Shown: in pieces, positions 50,694 to 58,854 of the stretch
Layout: each line of letters opens with the position of its first letter
Numbering within the stretch: position 1 is the first letter of the stretch
NCBI GenBank assembly: GCA_031363055.1
Contig: JANLTP010000118.1
Span: 1 to 64,000 of the forward strand
DNA from: JANLTP01 sp031363055
Lineage (GTDB): Bacteria; Pseudomonadota; Gammaproteobacteria; Burkholderiales; Burkholderiaceae_E
Length of the DNA stretch: 64,000 bases
Direction: 5' to 3'
Position numbers and translations under genes: made by a program
Notes under the pieces: model-generated
What the model was told of the DNA's origin: nothing
What the model saw: the letters and a program-made list of their open reading frames with translations, nothing else
The model's database searches: none

Positions 50694-51329
50694 CTACTCG
50701 AGCGTAGCGTGGGCCTCCGATCGCAGCAGCACTACGGCCCAAAAGAGCCACATCACAAACGTGCCAACGAGGGCTGATCTAGGCGACAGCAGCGTGAGTC
50801 CGGCGAGTCCGGCATACGCGATGACTCCAGTCAGTTGCCATCGTGGCAGTCGCTGCAGAACGGCAATTCCCGGATCACCGGCCATCAACAGGCGTTGATG
50901 ACTGCGCAGGTAGAGTGTCAGCAGCAGCATTGACAGGCCGATCAAGCCGGTGAATCCGGCATAAAAAGCGACCGCAGTTGCTTCGGCCTGAGTACCGATG
51001 AAACGCCCGACGGTTCGAGTCGGAAACGGGAAAAGCGCGACCAGCAAGAGGATCGCGCCGTTCAGAAACAGCGTTGCCACATTGGCACGGCGAACCGGTT
51101 TGAGGATCGTGTGATGACCCATCCAGACCAGCAATACCAACGCAAAGGAGTTGAAGTAGGCAAAGTATTCAGGCCATCGTTCCGCAATGTCATGCCACAG
51201 GCTTAGATTGCTCGCGCCGTCGTATTCCTTGATCCCAATGTCGATCGCCAGCAGCGTAATCGCAACGCCGAAGATGCCGTCGCTGAAGGCTTCGAGTCGT
51301 GCGGTTTCTTTTTCCATCGTATTTTTCAC
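50694..51329 (-). CDS. TMEM175/DUF1211-type potassium channel
   Basis: A protein of 211 residues with six membrane segments. The family signature is RLEAFSDGIFGVAITLLAID in the first segment; the second half has LVWMGHHTILKPVRRAN and later hydrophobic segments. Bacterial TMEM175 proteins form K+-selective tetramers in the inner membrane. Start MKNTMEKE at 51329 or the ATG 12 bases later. It stands alone, convergent to the ligase gene. Confidence 0.88.
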   Translation of the reverse strand: MKNTMEKETARLEAFSDGIFGVAITLLAIDIGIKEYDGASNLSLWHDIAERWPEYFAYFNSFALVLLVWMGHHTILKPVRRANVATLFLNGAILLLVALFPFPTRTVGRFIGTQAEATAVAFYAGFTGLIGLSMLLLTLYLRSHQRLLMAGDPGIAVLQRLPRWQLTGVIAYAGLAGLTLLSPRSALVGTFVMWLFWAVVLLRSEAHATLE

Positions 51330-51470
51330 ATTTCCCTGCGGGGAGTTTCAACTCAAATGTAAACGCAAGTCTGGGTTCATCAAAGAATTCTATCGTTCCC
51401 AGACCTTCAGCAAGTGATCATTCCCGCGTATCTGGCCAACGATTTCGACGTGCGTTGGTCAGGGTTTGCG

Positions 51471-52385
51471 TCAACGCCCGATAAACCGCCGTACTTCTTC
51501 GATGGCGAGTTGGCGAGCCTGCGGATGCGGGCCGACATGCGCGCCTCGCTCGCGGCCAGGTCCAGGGTTGTAGACCTCAGGACGAAACGTCGGCGGCCGA
51601 TCGCCCGGTTGGTCAAAGCCATGATGGGCGCCCGCGTAGGTAATCGTTTGCAGTGACGGGCTGCTGCCTTTGAGCTTCTGAGCCAACTCGACGCAAGGTG
51701 CCGCTGCAGTCCAGTCGTCGGCCTCGCCATGCAGGATCAACACGGGTACGGTCGGGCGATAACCGGCCTGTGCCAGCGGTGCGTTGCAGCCCGGATAGAA
51801 CGCGATGGCGGCCTTGAAGGCTGGGCCTGCCGGCGGTCGGCCGGGTGCATCTCGCCGAACCAGGCCCATGACGGTCGAGCCGCCGTGCGACCAACCGAGA
51901 ACGTAGATTTGACTCGTATCAACATCGCGGCGCGCGGCCAGGAAAGCGAGTGCGCTGTAGCCGTCGAGACTTCTTTCGCGCCACGGGTGGATGGGGCGGT
52001 CCTTCAACTCGCACAAAGACTTGATTGCACGCGGACTGAAACTGTCGAGCAACAAGGTTACGAAGCCCCAGCTTGCGAAACGCTCGGCCCAGTCGCGATG
52101 CCGTGGCGCGAGGCGGTTGCGTGAATCGAACATGCCACCACAACCATGCAAGAGGACGATGGCGGGTCGCCGACTCGGCGCTCCGTTTGAATGATCGGGC
52201 GTGAAGAGCACGCCACTCAAGCTCAAGTCGCCAGCGGCAATCGAGACCGTTTGTTCTTGAAATCCGGATTTGTCTTGGCCGCTAACTGCAGTGGCGCAAC
52301 CGCTCAACCCATAGAGCGCAAGAACGCCGGCAATCAATGCCACTCTGACAGTGCGGATCGATTGGTTTACCAAGGGGCGAATCAT
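51471..52385 (-). CDS. Dienelactone-hydrolase-family lipoprotein
   Basis: A protein of 304 residues. The N-terminus has a signal segment with lipobox LSGCATAV, so a periplasmic lipoprotein is likely. The alpha/beta-hydrolase fold has HGCGGMFDSRNR (oxyanion region), nucleophile GWSHGGST, the acid in HGEADDWTA and the His of AGAHHGFD. It should hydrolyse an ester or lactone; the substrate is unknown. It lies downstream of the ECF-anti-sigma-caspase operon, 97 bases after the caspase stop, so co-transcription is possible. Confidence 0.85.
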   Translation of the reverse strand: MIRPLVNQSIRTVRVALIAGVLALYGLSGCATAVSGQDKSGFQEQTVSIAAGDLSLSGVLFTPDHSNGAPSRRPAIVLLHGCGGMFDSRNRLAPRHRDWAERFASWGFVTLLLDSFSPRAIKSLCELKDRPIHPWRERSLDGYSALAFLAARRDVDTSQIYVLGWSHGGSTVMGLVRRDAPGRPPAGPAFKAAIAFYPGCNAPLAQAGYRPTVPVLILHGEADDWTAAAPCVELAQKLKGSSPSLQTITYAGAHHGFDQPGDRPPTFRPEVYNPGPGRERGAHVGPHPQARQLAIEEVRRFIGR

Positions 52386-52482
52386 GACGGATCTCCAATA
52401 ATCAGAACGGACCGGAATTGGCTCGTGTGGTTCTGAGTGTCGTTATTCCCCGGAACCATTCAATCGCCAAAGGGATCGAAGC

Positions 52483-53331
52483 CTATTGCATCCGTTTGCA
52501 TTGGCCCTTCTGATCGGGCCGAAAACAAAGCTCGCCGTTCAAATCGGAACTTTCCCACGGCACCTGCTGATGGTTGGTCTCAGCGACAACCCCGGCGCGA
52601 ACTCGTTTGAACAAAGCCTCGACCGGCAGATCCGGTGCCTCCCTGAGGCTGCGGGTCAGATGGCGCGTGTAGACGCTCATCGGGCCGCCGCCATCGTTGC
52701 CAGTGCTGCCATTGCCGTCGGCGACGCCGCCGTCGCGAGCGACCTGACCCGGGCGGGTTGAAAACGCAACCACCGTGCCGTTGGGCGCAGCCAGCGCTGA
52801 GAGCCCCGGTTTGGCGGCCCACATTCTGCGTGTGCCGCTTTTGAACAACGGGTGAGAACGACAGGCATCGATGATGACCAGATTGGCGCCGTTCTCGATC
52901 GCGCTGAGCTGTTCGACCAGCTCGGTGGCATCGGTGGTGCGCTCCAGAATGTCGGTTTCGTTATTGATCCGTGCGCCGACCGGCAGCAGATAACTGCGAC
53001 CGCGCAGTTGCAGACCGTGTCCGGCAAAGAAGACCAGGCGCACCTCGGCGGCGCGGGTGCGCAGAACAAACTGCCGAAGGGCTTCGCGCATTTCGCCGAG
53101 TCGCTGGTCTTCGAGCGCAGTGACCACAAAACCCAGCGGCTTGAGCACCCCGGCCAATTCCCGTACATCGTTCACCGGATTGCGTAGCGGTGCGTCGCTG
53201 TAGGCGGCGTTGCCGATCAGGAGCGCCACCCGGGCGGGTGCCGCATTGGCTTGGCCCCGCAGGGATTGCGCACGCAGGGGTTGAGTGGCTGTTGCCAGCA
53301 ACAGGCCATTCGTAAACTGCCGTCGGTTCAT
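52483..53331 (-). CDS. Caspase-family (C14) peptidase with Tat-like signal, third gene of the sigma operon
   Basis: A protein of 282 residues. NRRQFTNGLLLATATQPLRA resembles a twin-arginine signal. The caspase-like fold starts at about 34 (RVALLIGNAAYSDAPLRNPV) with the catalytic dyad H105 in FFAGHGLQLRG and C157 in IIDACRSHP, both present. Ends with VPWESSDLNGELCF. It should cut after a basic or acidic residue, specificity not deducible. Starts with ATGA overlapping the stop of the anti-sigma gene. A second caspase gene is 3 kb away on the other strand. Confidence 0.9.
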   Translation of the reverse strand: MNRRQFTNGLLLATATQPLRAQSLRGQANAAPARVALLIGNAAYSDAPLRNPVNDVRELAGVLKPLGFVVTALEDQRLGEMREALRQFVLRTRAAEVRLVFFAGHGLQLRGRSYLLPVGARINNETDILERTTDATELVEQLSAIENGANLVIIDACRSHPLFKSGTRRMWAAKPGLSALAAPNGTVVAFSTRPGQVARDGGVADGNGSTGNDGGGPMSVYTRHLTRSLREAPDLPVEALFKRVRAGVVAETNHQQVPWESSDLNGELCFRPDQKGQCKRMQ

Positions 53332-54068
53332 TTTCCGGGCGCGACCAGTTCGACCAGTTCGGTGGTGCCGCTCTGCCGCAAGCGCTGGGCGGCGGCTTGC
53401 AAGTCGTTGCCGCGCACGCGAATCAAGTAGATGCCGATTTGCCCGGGACCGCCAACAATCTCGCCACCGATCTCGGCCAGCGCCCGCCGCAACTCAGCTT
53501 CGCGCAAGTCCTGCCGGAACGACACGCGCAGCAACGGGCCGCGCGGTGTGGCGTCGGCCACGGCGGCGCGAGTCTCACTGTAGCCGGCTTCAGGACGCTG
53601 GCCGAGCAGCAGTCCAATGACGCCAACCTGGGCAACGATCAGGCCGAACGCCAGCGCCTGGGTGTTCAACCCGAATCCGAGCACCGAAGCCAGCCAGTCG
53701 GAGCAGCGATCGAGAACGCCAGGCGCGCGGCCGGACAAGGGCCGTGATGCCGACGGTTGGTTACGGGCCGGCGTCGGAATCTGTTCGTACACCTGATTCT
53801 GCGTCTGAGCCTGACTTTGTATCTGCTCTTGACTCTGCACCTGGGCCTGACTCTCTTGCGCCAGCAGGCGCTGCGTGCGCTCCCATCCAGGCAAGGCAGG
53901 CAAGTCGGCGATCTTCGCCTCGAGTTGTGCACTGAACGCCTGGTCCCAGTCGAGGTCCGCCCGTCGCTGCGGATGCTCACTCAAATACCGCTGCAAGGTT
54001 TCGCGTTCGGCCGGGCTTAGCTCGCCGGTAGCAGCCTTTCGCGACAACGCCTCGAACGCTTCACTCAT
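53328..54068 (-). CDS. Probable membrane anti-sigma factor
   Basis: A protein of 246 residues. The N-terminal 75 residues (LSPAERETLQRYLSEHPQRR) are like the cytosolic sigma-binding part of anti-sigma factors, without a zinc HxxxCxxC. A Gln/Ser-rich linker precedes one membrane segment (LNTQALAFGLIVAQVGVIGL). The outside domain (LLRVSFRQDLREAELRRALA, IVGGPGQIGIYLIRV) resembles subtilisin-propeptide/I9-like folds. Overlaps both the sigma gene and the caspase gene by ATGA, so sigma, anti-sigma and caspase are co-translated. The periplasmic part might be the caspase's inhibitor or substrate; this is inference. Confidence 0.75.
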   Translation of the reverse strand: MSEAFEALSRKAATGELSPAERETLQRYLSEHPQRRADLDWDQAFSAQLEAKIADLPALPGWERTQRLLAQESQAQVQSQEQIQSQAQTQNQVYEQIPTPARNQPSASRPLSGRAPGVLDRCSDWLASVLGFGLNTQALAFGLIVAQVGVIGLLLGQRPEAGYSETRAAVADATPRGPLLRVSFRQDLREAELRRALAEIGGEIVGGPGQIGIYLIRVRGNDLQAAAQRLRQSGTTELVELVAPGK

Positions 54069-54655
54069 CTTTGCGCTCCTCTGGAATCGCCGTCACGGGC
54101 CAGCATCGCGGCCAGGCAGGCCTGGATCTTTTTGCGGGCATAAAAGAGCCGGCTGCCGATGGTTTCCTTCTTCATGTTCATATGCTCGCCGATCTCTTCA
54201 AGCGTCCAGCCCTCGTAGTAAGCGAGGTGAATGCACTCGCGCTGTTCGGCTGGCAGCATCTCCAGGCAGCCACGAACCCCTTCGCTGCGTTCGCGCATCA
54301 CAGCGACATCCTCGGGTCCCGTTTCTCCTACCAGCAGGTCGTCGTCGATCTCGGCCACGTCAGGGCCGGACTCAGGCCCCATTTGACGCAAGCGCTCGAG
54401 CATTTTGAAGCGGGCCACGCCGAGCAGCCAAGTCGCGAACGCCGACTCAGCACGAAAACTTTCAGGTGACTTCCAAACATGCAATAGGGTATCGGACACG
54501 ACTTCCTCGGCAAGAGATTCCTGTTGGAAACGGTGCACAAGGAAGGCGTAGACGCGCCGACTGAACATTTCGTACAGCGTTCGAAACGCCGCCTGATCGC
54601 GATTGGCGATCCGTTTGAGCAGAGCATCGATTTCAGCGGCTGCGGCCTGTCGCAT
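54065..54655 (-). CDS. ECF-type RNA polymerase sigma factor
   Basis: A protein of 196 residues. Region 2 is at about 15-85 (AAFRTLYEMFSRRVYAFLVH, VSDTLLHVWKSPESFRAESA) and region 4 at about 130-185 (MLPAEQRECIHLAYYEGWTL, EEIGEHMNMKKETIGSRLFY). It directs RNA polymerase to a stress regulon, released when the anti-sigma factor is inactivated. ATG 54655. Overlaps the anti-sigma start by ATGA. The upstream 50 bases contain GGAACC directly before the ATG, too close to serve as its own -35. Confidence 0.9.
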   Translation of the reverse strand: MRQAAAAEIDALLKRIANRDQAAFRTLYEMFSRRVYAFLVHRFQQESLAEEVVSDTLLHVWKSPESFRAESAFATWLLGVARFKMLERLRQMGPESGPDVAEIDDDLLVGETGPEDVAVMRERSEGVRGCLEMLPAEQRECIHLAYYEGWTLEEIGEHMNMKKETIGSRLFYARKKIQACLAAMLARDGDSRGAQR

Positions 54656-55077
54656 TCCCGGTTCCTAGCTTAGTGTCAGAAATGTCGCTTTGCATTCAAA
54701 GCCGCGCGAATGAGGCGATTACCACCGCCGCCGAGTTGGCCATCAGTATACGTCCGCGATGTGCCCGCGATTAGCCGCCGGCCGGGCTGAGCGTCGTTGG
54801 CCGAAAGGGGCCTCGGAAGGTGGCTTTGGAAGGGGGCCGAGATATCGTGGGATGGGCGGTTGGATCGACATTGACTGGACTCAGATAGCGGGCCATGATC
54901 CTGTTTCAACGGTTCGGCAAACGCGCTGGAGCCGGGTCGATCAAAGCAAAAAAATGATTGAAACAAAAAGGCATCAATCGACACTCAATGTTCATGGACC
55001 TGGACACGGATTGAAAACGCGATTGAATCGCGCCTTTCTACGGATCCTTGATGTGCCATTTGCCCAAAGGACTCGAC
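54656..55077. other. Divergent intergenic region between the ECF operon and the secreted C-x-GFVW protein
   Basis: 422 bases without a convincing gene. It must hold promoters for both sides. I found no clear -35/-10 pair, no strong dyad and no ECF-type pair (GGAAC with GTC) at proper spacing. AAAGG before 55078 is the ribosome binding site of the plus-strand gene. Confidence 0.5.
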
Positions 55078-55968
55078 ATGAACAAAATCGTAAATACATC
55101 GGCCAACCTGCGTCGCCCCATTCTCACCTTGGCGCTTACCGCGCTTATCGCACTGGCCGCCCTGGCCGCTCCGGTCCAGGTAAGCGCTCAAACGGGCTGC
55201 CAGCAATGGAATGTCAGCGAAGGTTGGTATTCGCTGCACCCGCGCTTTCGCGTGATCTTCAATCTGCAGCAGCAAGGCACACGTCTGAATGGTGTTGCCG
55301 CATACACCTCGATCGAAGAACCCTCTGTGTGGACGGTGTTTTCAGCAAGCGGTTCTGGACCGATATCTGGCACGATTCGCGGCAACAAGATCGAGATCTC
55401 GACGCAATGGGGTGGCGTCTATGTCGGCACGATTGACAACACCGGCCGCATCGACGGCTACACCTATGACAAGAGGGACTCGACCTCGCGAGCGACCTGG
55501 TACAGCGATCGACGTATGAATTGCTTGGTAACTGCAGCCCCGAAGCCGCCGGTATCGCCGACACCGATTCCTTCCGACGCGAGCCAACGAGGGGGCGGCG
55601 GCGCTGCAGCGATTCGCGGCGCGATACCTTCGGCACCGTCGGTGGCGGCGCAAGTGCCAGCGCCAGCGCCCGTTCCAACGCCGCCTCGAGTCGGAAAGAG
55701 CTGCAACGCCGGTTTTGTTCATCGCCTTGCGAGCCCAGCCGACCTTGTCTGTGTCGCCGCTCAATCCCAGACCCGTGTAGTCGCCGAAAATCGCAGCGCC
55801 GGCACGCGCCGCCAACCCGGCGGCGGCGCCTACGGTCCGAACACCTGCCGCGCCGGGTTTGTCTGGCGCGAGGCGTTCGCGGGCGATGTGGTCTGCGTGA
55901 CACCGGCCGTGCGTGGGTTGGTTGCCGAAGAAAACCGTCTGGCTGCGAGCCATGCTCGCGAACGCTAA
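55078..55968 (+). CDS. Secreted protein with two C-x-GFVW repeats
   Basis: A protein of 296 residues. ATG 55078 has AAAGG seven bases upstream; a signal peptide follows (LTLALTALIALAALAAPVQV, cut after SAQ). Residues 35-150 form a beta-rich domain (WNVSEGWYSLHPRFRVIFNL, ISTQWGGVYVGTIDNTGRID) suggestive of a ligand-binding barrel. A Pro/Ala linker leads to two repeats: CNAGFVHRLASPADLVCVAA and CRAGFVWREAFAGDVVCVTP, each ending in a x-A/E-E-N-R segment. This repeat is known from secreted proteins of several phyla with no assigned function; each has two Cys. It precedes the second caspase gene by 133 bases. Confidence 0.75.
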   Translation: MNKIVNTSANLRRPILTLALTALIALAALAAPVQVSAQTGCQQWNVSEGWYSLHPRFRVIFNLQQQGTRLNGVAAYTSIEEPSVWTVFSASGSGPISGTIRGNKIEISTQWGGVYVGTIDNTGRIDGYTYDKRDSTSRATWYSDRRMNCLVTAAPKPPVSPTPIPSDASQRGGGGAAAIRGAIPSAPSVAAQVPAPAPVPTPPRVGKSCNAGFVHRLASPADLVCVAAQSQTRVVAENRSAGTRRQPGGGAYGPNTCRAGFVWREAFAGDVVCVTPAVRGLVAEENRLAASHARER

Positions 55969-56101
55969 GTGATTCGGCGCGAGCCTGAACGATCCTTGAG
56001 ATCGCGGCGACACGAGTTCGCGGCGACATTGACTCGGCGATCACTGACCTGCGATCATGTTCTCAAATAACGATCAGCGCACTGCGAGGGCGGGACAGAA
56101 C

Positions 56102-57679
56102 ATGGAGTCGAGGCGGCACCTGCTCAAGCGCACACTGGCCTTGCCCTGGGTGCTGCCGAGTGTGGCGCAGGCCACCGTCGTGCAAAGTACGCCAGGCCGA
56201 ACCGCGCTGGTCATCGGTAATCAGCGCTACAAGCAAAGTCCGTTGCGCAGTGCCGTCAATGATGCCCGCGCAGTGGCTGAGCTGTTGACTCTGGCGGGCT
56301 TTGCGGTCGATCTGAAACTCAACGCAAGCCGGCAGCAAATGACCGAGGCCATTGACGGCTTTGGCAAGTCAGTAGCCGGTCGCGATGTCGGGGCTTCGGT
56401 CTTCTACTATGCCGGCCACGCCGCGCAATTGGACTGGCGCAACTATCTGTTGCCGGTTGATGGCGATGTCGAATCGGCAAACGATATCCGCAAACAATGT
56501 GTCGACCTCGGCTTGCTGCTTGGCCACCTCGGCCGTGCCAAGGGCAAGACCGCGCTGATTATTATCGATGCCTGCAGAGATGACCCGTTTGGCAGCCGGT
56601 TCCGGCCGGCGCAAAAGGGTATGAGCCAATACGACGCGCCGCCAGGTACCTTGCTGGCTTTCGCCACTTCCCCCGGCAAGGTAGCGGTCGAGCCGCCCGG
56701 CAGCAGACACGGTTTGTACACCGAACATTTGATACGCGAGTTGGCAGTCAAGGGGGTGCAGGTCGAAGACGCGCTCAAACGGGTCCGATTGAACGTCCGC
56801 CTGGCCTCGCGCGGCCGTCAGATTCCGTGGGAGTCGACCTCATTGGAGAGTGGGCTTTATCTGTTTCCAACGCCGGCCTTATCGGACGCGGACCTGGAGC
56901 AGCAGTTTCGCGACGAATTGGCGAGCTGGGGCCAGATCAAGAATTCCAGCAAACTGGCTGACTGGACCACCTACTTGCGGCGCTTTCCGAATGGCAAATT
57001 CGCCGAGGCGGCCCAGGTGCGGATGCGCGGCTTGCTGGCCAGTGTCGAAGCTGCTCCACCGCAAGCTCTCGAACGAGGCGGTTCATTGCAGCTTAAATCG
57101 GGCCAACCGGTGCCGGCGCGTTTGAAGGCGTCGGCCAACCCGAACTCCGCAGGCACTTACCCGTTTCGGCCAATTTGGACGCCAGGCGATCAATATGTTT
57201 TTCAGGAACTTGACCTATACAGCAGCGTGGTCCAGCGAACCTACAAGATCACCATCCGCAAGGTCGATCGGGCCGGCGACCGAGTTGAAACCGGCGATGG
57301 ATCGGTAATGACGCTGATGGGCGGCACGCTGCAAGAGGGCCAGCGCCGTGAATACGATGTACCGATCGAAATCAATCCAACCGAACTGCAGATCGGTCGC
57401 AAGTGGGCGAGTCGCTACCAGCAGAGCGGCGCGGTGAATGGCGACGGCGAATACGCGTTTCGGGTCAGCGCTCGCGAAAAAGTGACCGTCCCGGCCGGTG
57501 AGTTCTCGGCGTTCAAGATCGATGGCGAGGGCTGGTTCAGTGGCCCGACGGTGCGCAACCGGCGTATGCAAATGACTCGCTGGGTAGTGCCCGGCATCAA
57601 CCTGGCGGTCCGGCAGGAGTTGCGCCATTCGGCCGTCGCCCGGGTGCTGGTGTCGGCGCGACAGGCGGTGGCCGGTTGA
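56102..57679 (+). CDS. Caspase-family (C14) peptidase with Tat signal and C-terminal extension
   Basis: A protein of 525 residues from ATG 56102. MESRRHLLKRTLALPWVLPS is a textbook twin-arginine signal (S-R-R-x-L-L-K). The caspase domain (about 33-255) has H106 in YYAGHAAQLDW and C158 in IIDACRDDP. A coiled region with a short repeat (LADWTTYLRRFPNGKFAEAA) follows, then a C-terminal beta domain of about 170 residues (YKITIRKVDRAGDRVETGDG, REKVTVPAGEFSAFKIDGEG). The export signal places the peptidase in the periplasm. A longer in-frame start at 56057 would bury the Tat motif and is unlikely. Confidence 0.9.
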   Translation: MESRRHLLKRTLALPWVLPSVAQATVVQSTPGRTALVIGNQRYKQSPLRSAVNDARAVAELLTLAGFAVDLKLNASRQQMTEAIDGFGKSVAGRDVGASVFYYAGHAAQLDWRNYLLPVDGDVESANDIRKQCVDLGLLLGHLGRAKGKTALIIIDACRDDPFGSRFRPAQKGMSQYDAPPGTLLAFATSPGKVAVEPPGSRHGLYTEHLIRELAVKGVQVEDALKRVRLNVRLASRGRQIPWESTSLESGLYLFPTPALSDADLEQQFRDELASWGQIKNSSKLADWTTYLRRFPNGKFAEAAQVRMRGLLASVEAAPPQALERGGSLQLKSGQPVPARLKASANPNSAGTYPFRPIWTPGDQYVFQELDLYSSVVQRTYKITIRKVDRAGDRVETGDGSVMTLMGGTLQEGQRREYDVPIEINPTELQIGRKWASRYQQSGAVNGDGEYAFRVSAREKVTVPAGEFSAFKIDGEGWFSGPTVRNRRMQMTRWVVPGINLAVRQELRHSAVARVLVSARQAVAG

Positions 57680-57792
57680 GGCGACGGCGGCGATCAGCCT
57701 TGGATTGAATCGAATCGTTGCGAAACGACACTCAGCATCAAGCGTGCGCACGATAGCCGAGCAGCAGTGCAATGACCATCAGGAGAACGATC

Positions 57793-58809
57793 ATGCGTCA
57801 CAATACCAAAATGCACTGTGGCACTTTGCCGAACACGGTGCTCATGCGGGCCATGCGCTTGGCACTGCGACTGGCACTGCGACTGGCGCTGGGATTGACG
57901 TTGGGACTAACGCTGGGATTGGCAGGCAACACCCACGCCCAGTCAATTAATGATCCGGGCTATGACCCGTCTGCGGGGGCTGCACAGTCCGGCAATACGC
58001 GCAGCCTCTTTCTTGGCACCATCGCAGCGATGGTTGCTCAAAGTCTGGGCAGCGGAATCGGCTCAGCTTTATCGGAAGGGATCGGTGGTTCGATCACGCG
58101 TTGGTTCAACAGTGAACCCAGCCCGAGCGCCGGTAGCACTGCGGCGGCTACTCCGGTACCCGCACCGCGACTCGGCGGCAATTCATCGATGCGCCAAGCC
58201 AGCGAGCGCAAAGCGCGCAAATTGACAGATCCGAAGCTCCAACCTGCGGTTGATATACCGGCGCCGGTCGAACTGCATGCGGGAGTTGCCTTCGAGGTCC
58301 ATCGGATTGATCGAAAAGGCAAGGCCAAGGCGGTCGATCCAGCGCGCCATGCGTTTCGCACCGGCGATCGATTCCAGGTGTTTTACCGGCCGAGTCTGCC
58401 CGGCCGGGTCAAGGTCGTTAACGTCAATCCGAGCGGACAAAAGACGCGCATTGAAACGGTTGATGTCGCAGCCGGCGAACTGGTCGCCCTCGGACCCTAT
58501 GAGTTCGTCGATGCCAAAGGCGATGAAACCTTGAAGCTCATTTTGGAGCCTTGCAGCACGCCTTTGCTGACCGCCTCAACAAGAAGCATCATCAAGACCA
58601 CTGCCGTCGCGGCCGATGCCAAACCGCCGATTCAGATTCGTGATTGTGGTGATCTGAAATCGCGCGATAGCTCGACAACCACCCGCAGCATTCGAAAGTC
58701 CACTATGGTTGGCTCAACGGCGTTCGCGCTGGATCGCTTGACGAAAGACGAGATGCGTACCGGCAACGTTGGCGCACGGTCGATTCAAATTACGTTGCGG
58801 CACCGGTAG
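57793..58809 (+). CDS. Secreted DUF4384-like protein following the caspase
   Basis: A protein of 338 residues from ATG 57793 with AGGAG seven bases upstream. The signal peptide contains an unusual duplicated core (LALRLALRLALGLTLGLTLG). A low-complexity stretch precedes a DUF4384-like domain (FRTGDRFQVFYRPSLPGRVK, VALGPYEFVDAKGDETLKLI). DUF4384 domains are often found with bacterial caspases. The last 60 residues are Ser/Thr/Arg-rich. Probably one message with the caspase (113 bases apart); role unknown. Confidence 0.75.
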   Translation: MRHNTKMHCGTLPNTVLMRAMRLALRLALRLALGLTLGLTLGLAGNTHAQSINDPGYDPSAGAAQSGNTRSLFLGTIAAMVAQSLGSGIGSALSEGIGGSITRWFNSEPSPSAGSTAAATPVPAPRLGGNSSMRQASERKARKLTDPKLQPAVDIPAPVELHAGVAFEVHRIDRKGKAKAVDPARHAFRTGDRFQVFYRPSLPGRVKVVNVNPSGQKTRIETVDVAAGELVALGPYEFVDAKGDETLKLILEPCSTPLLTASTRSIIKTTAVAADAKPPIQIRDCGDLKSRDSSTTTRSIRKSTMVGSTAFALDRLTKDEMRTGNVGARSIQITLRHR

Positions 58810-58854
58810 GCGGGTCATCATCTCGCCGGAGACGACATTCGGGAAGCGCGCTAC

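Noticed and set aside
52483..57679. Caspases as part of a known anti-phage effector system
   Set aside because: Both have Tat-like signals, and no phage-sensing partner such as a gasdermin, nucleotide cyclase or CRISPR gene is near.
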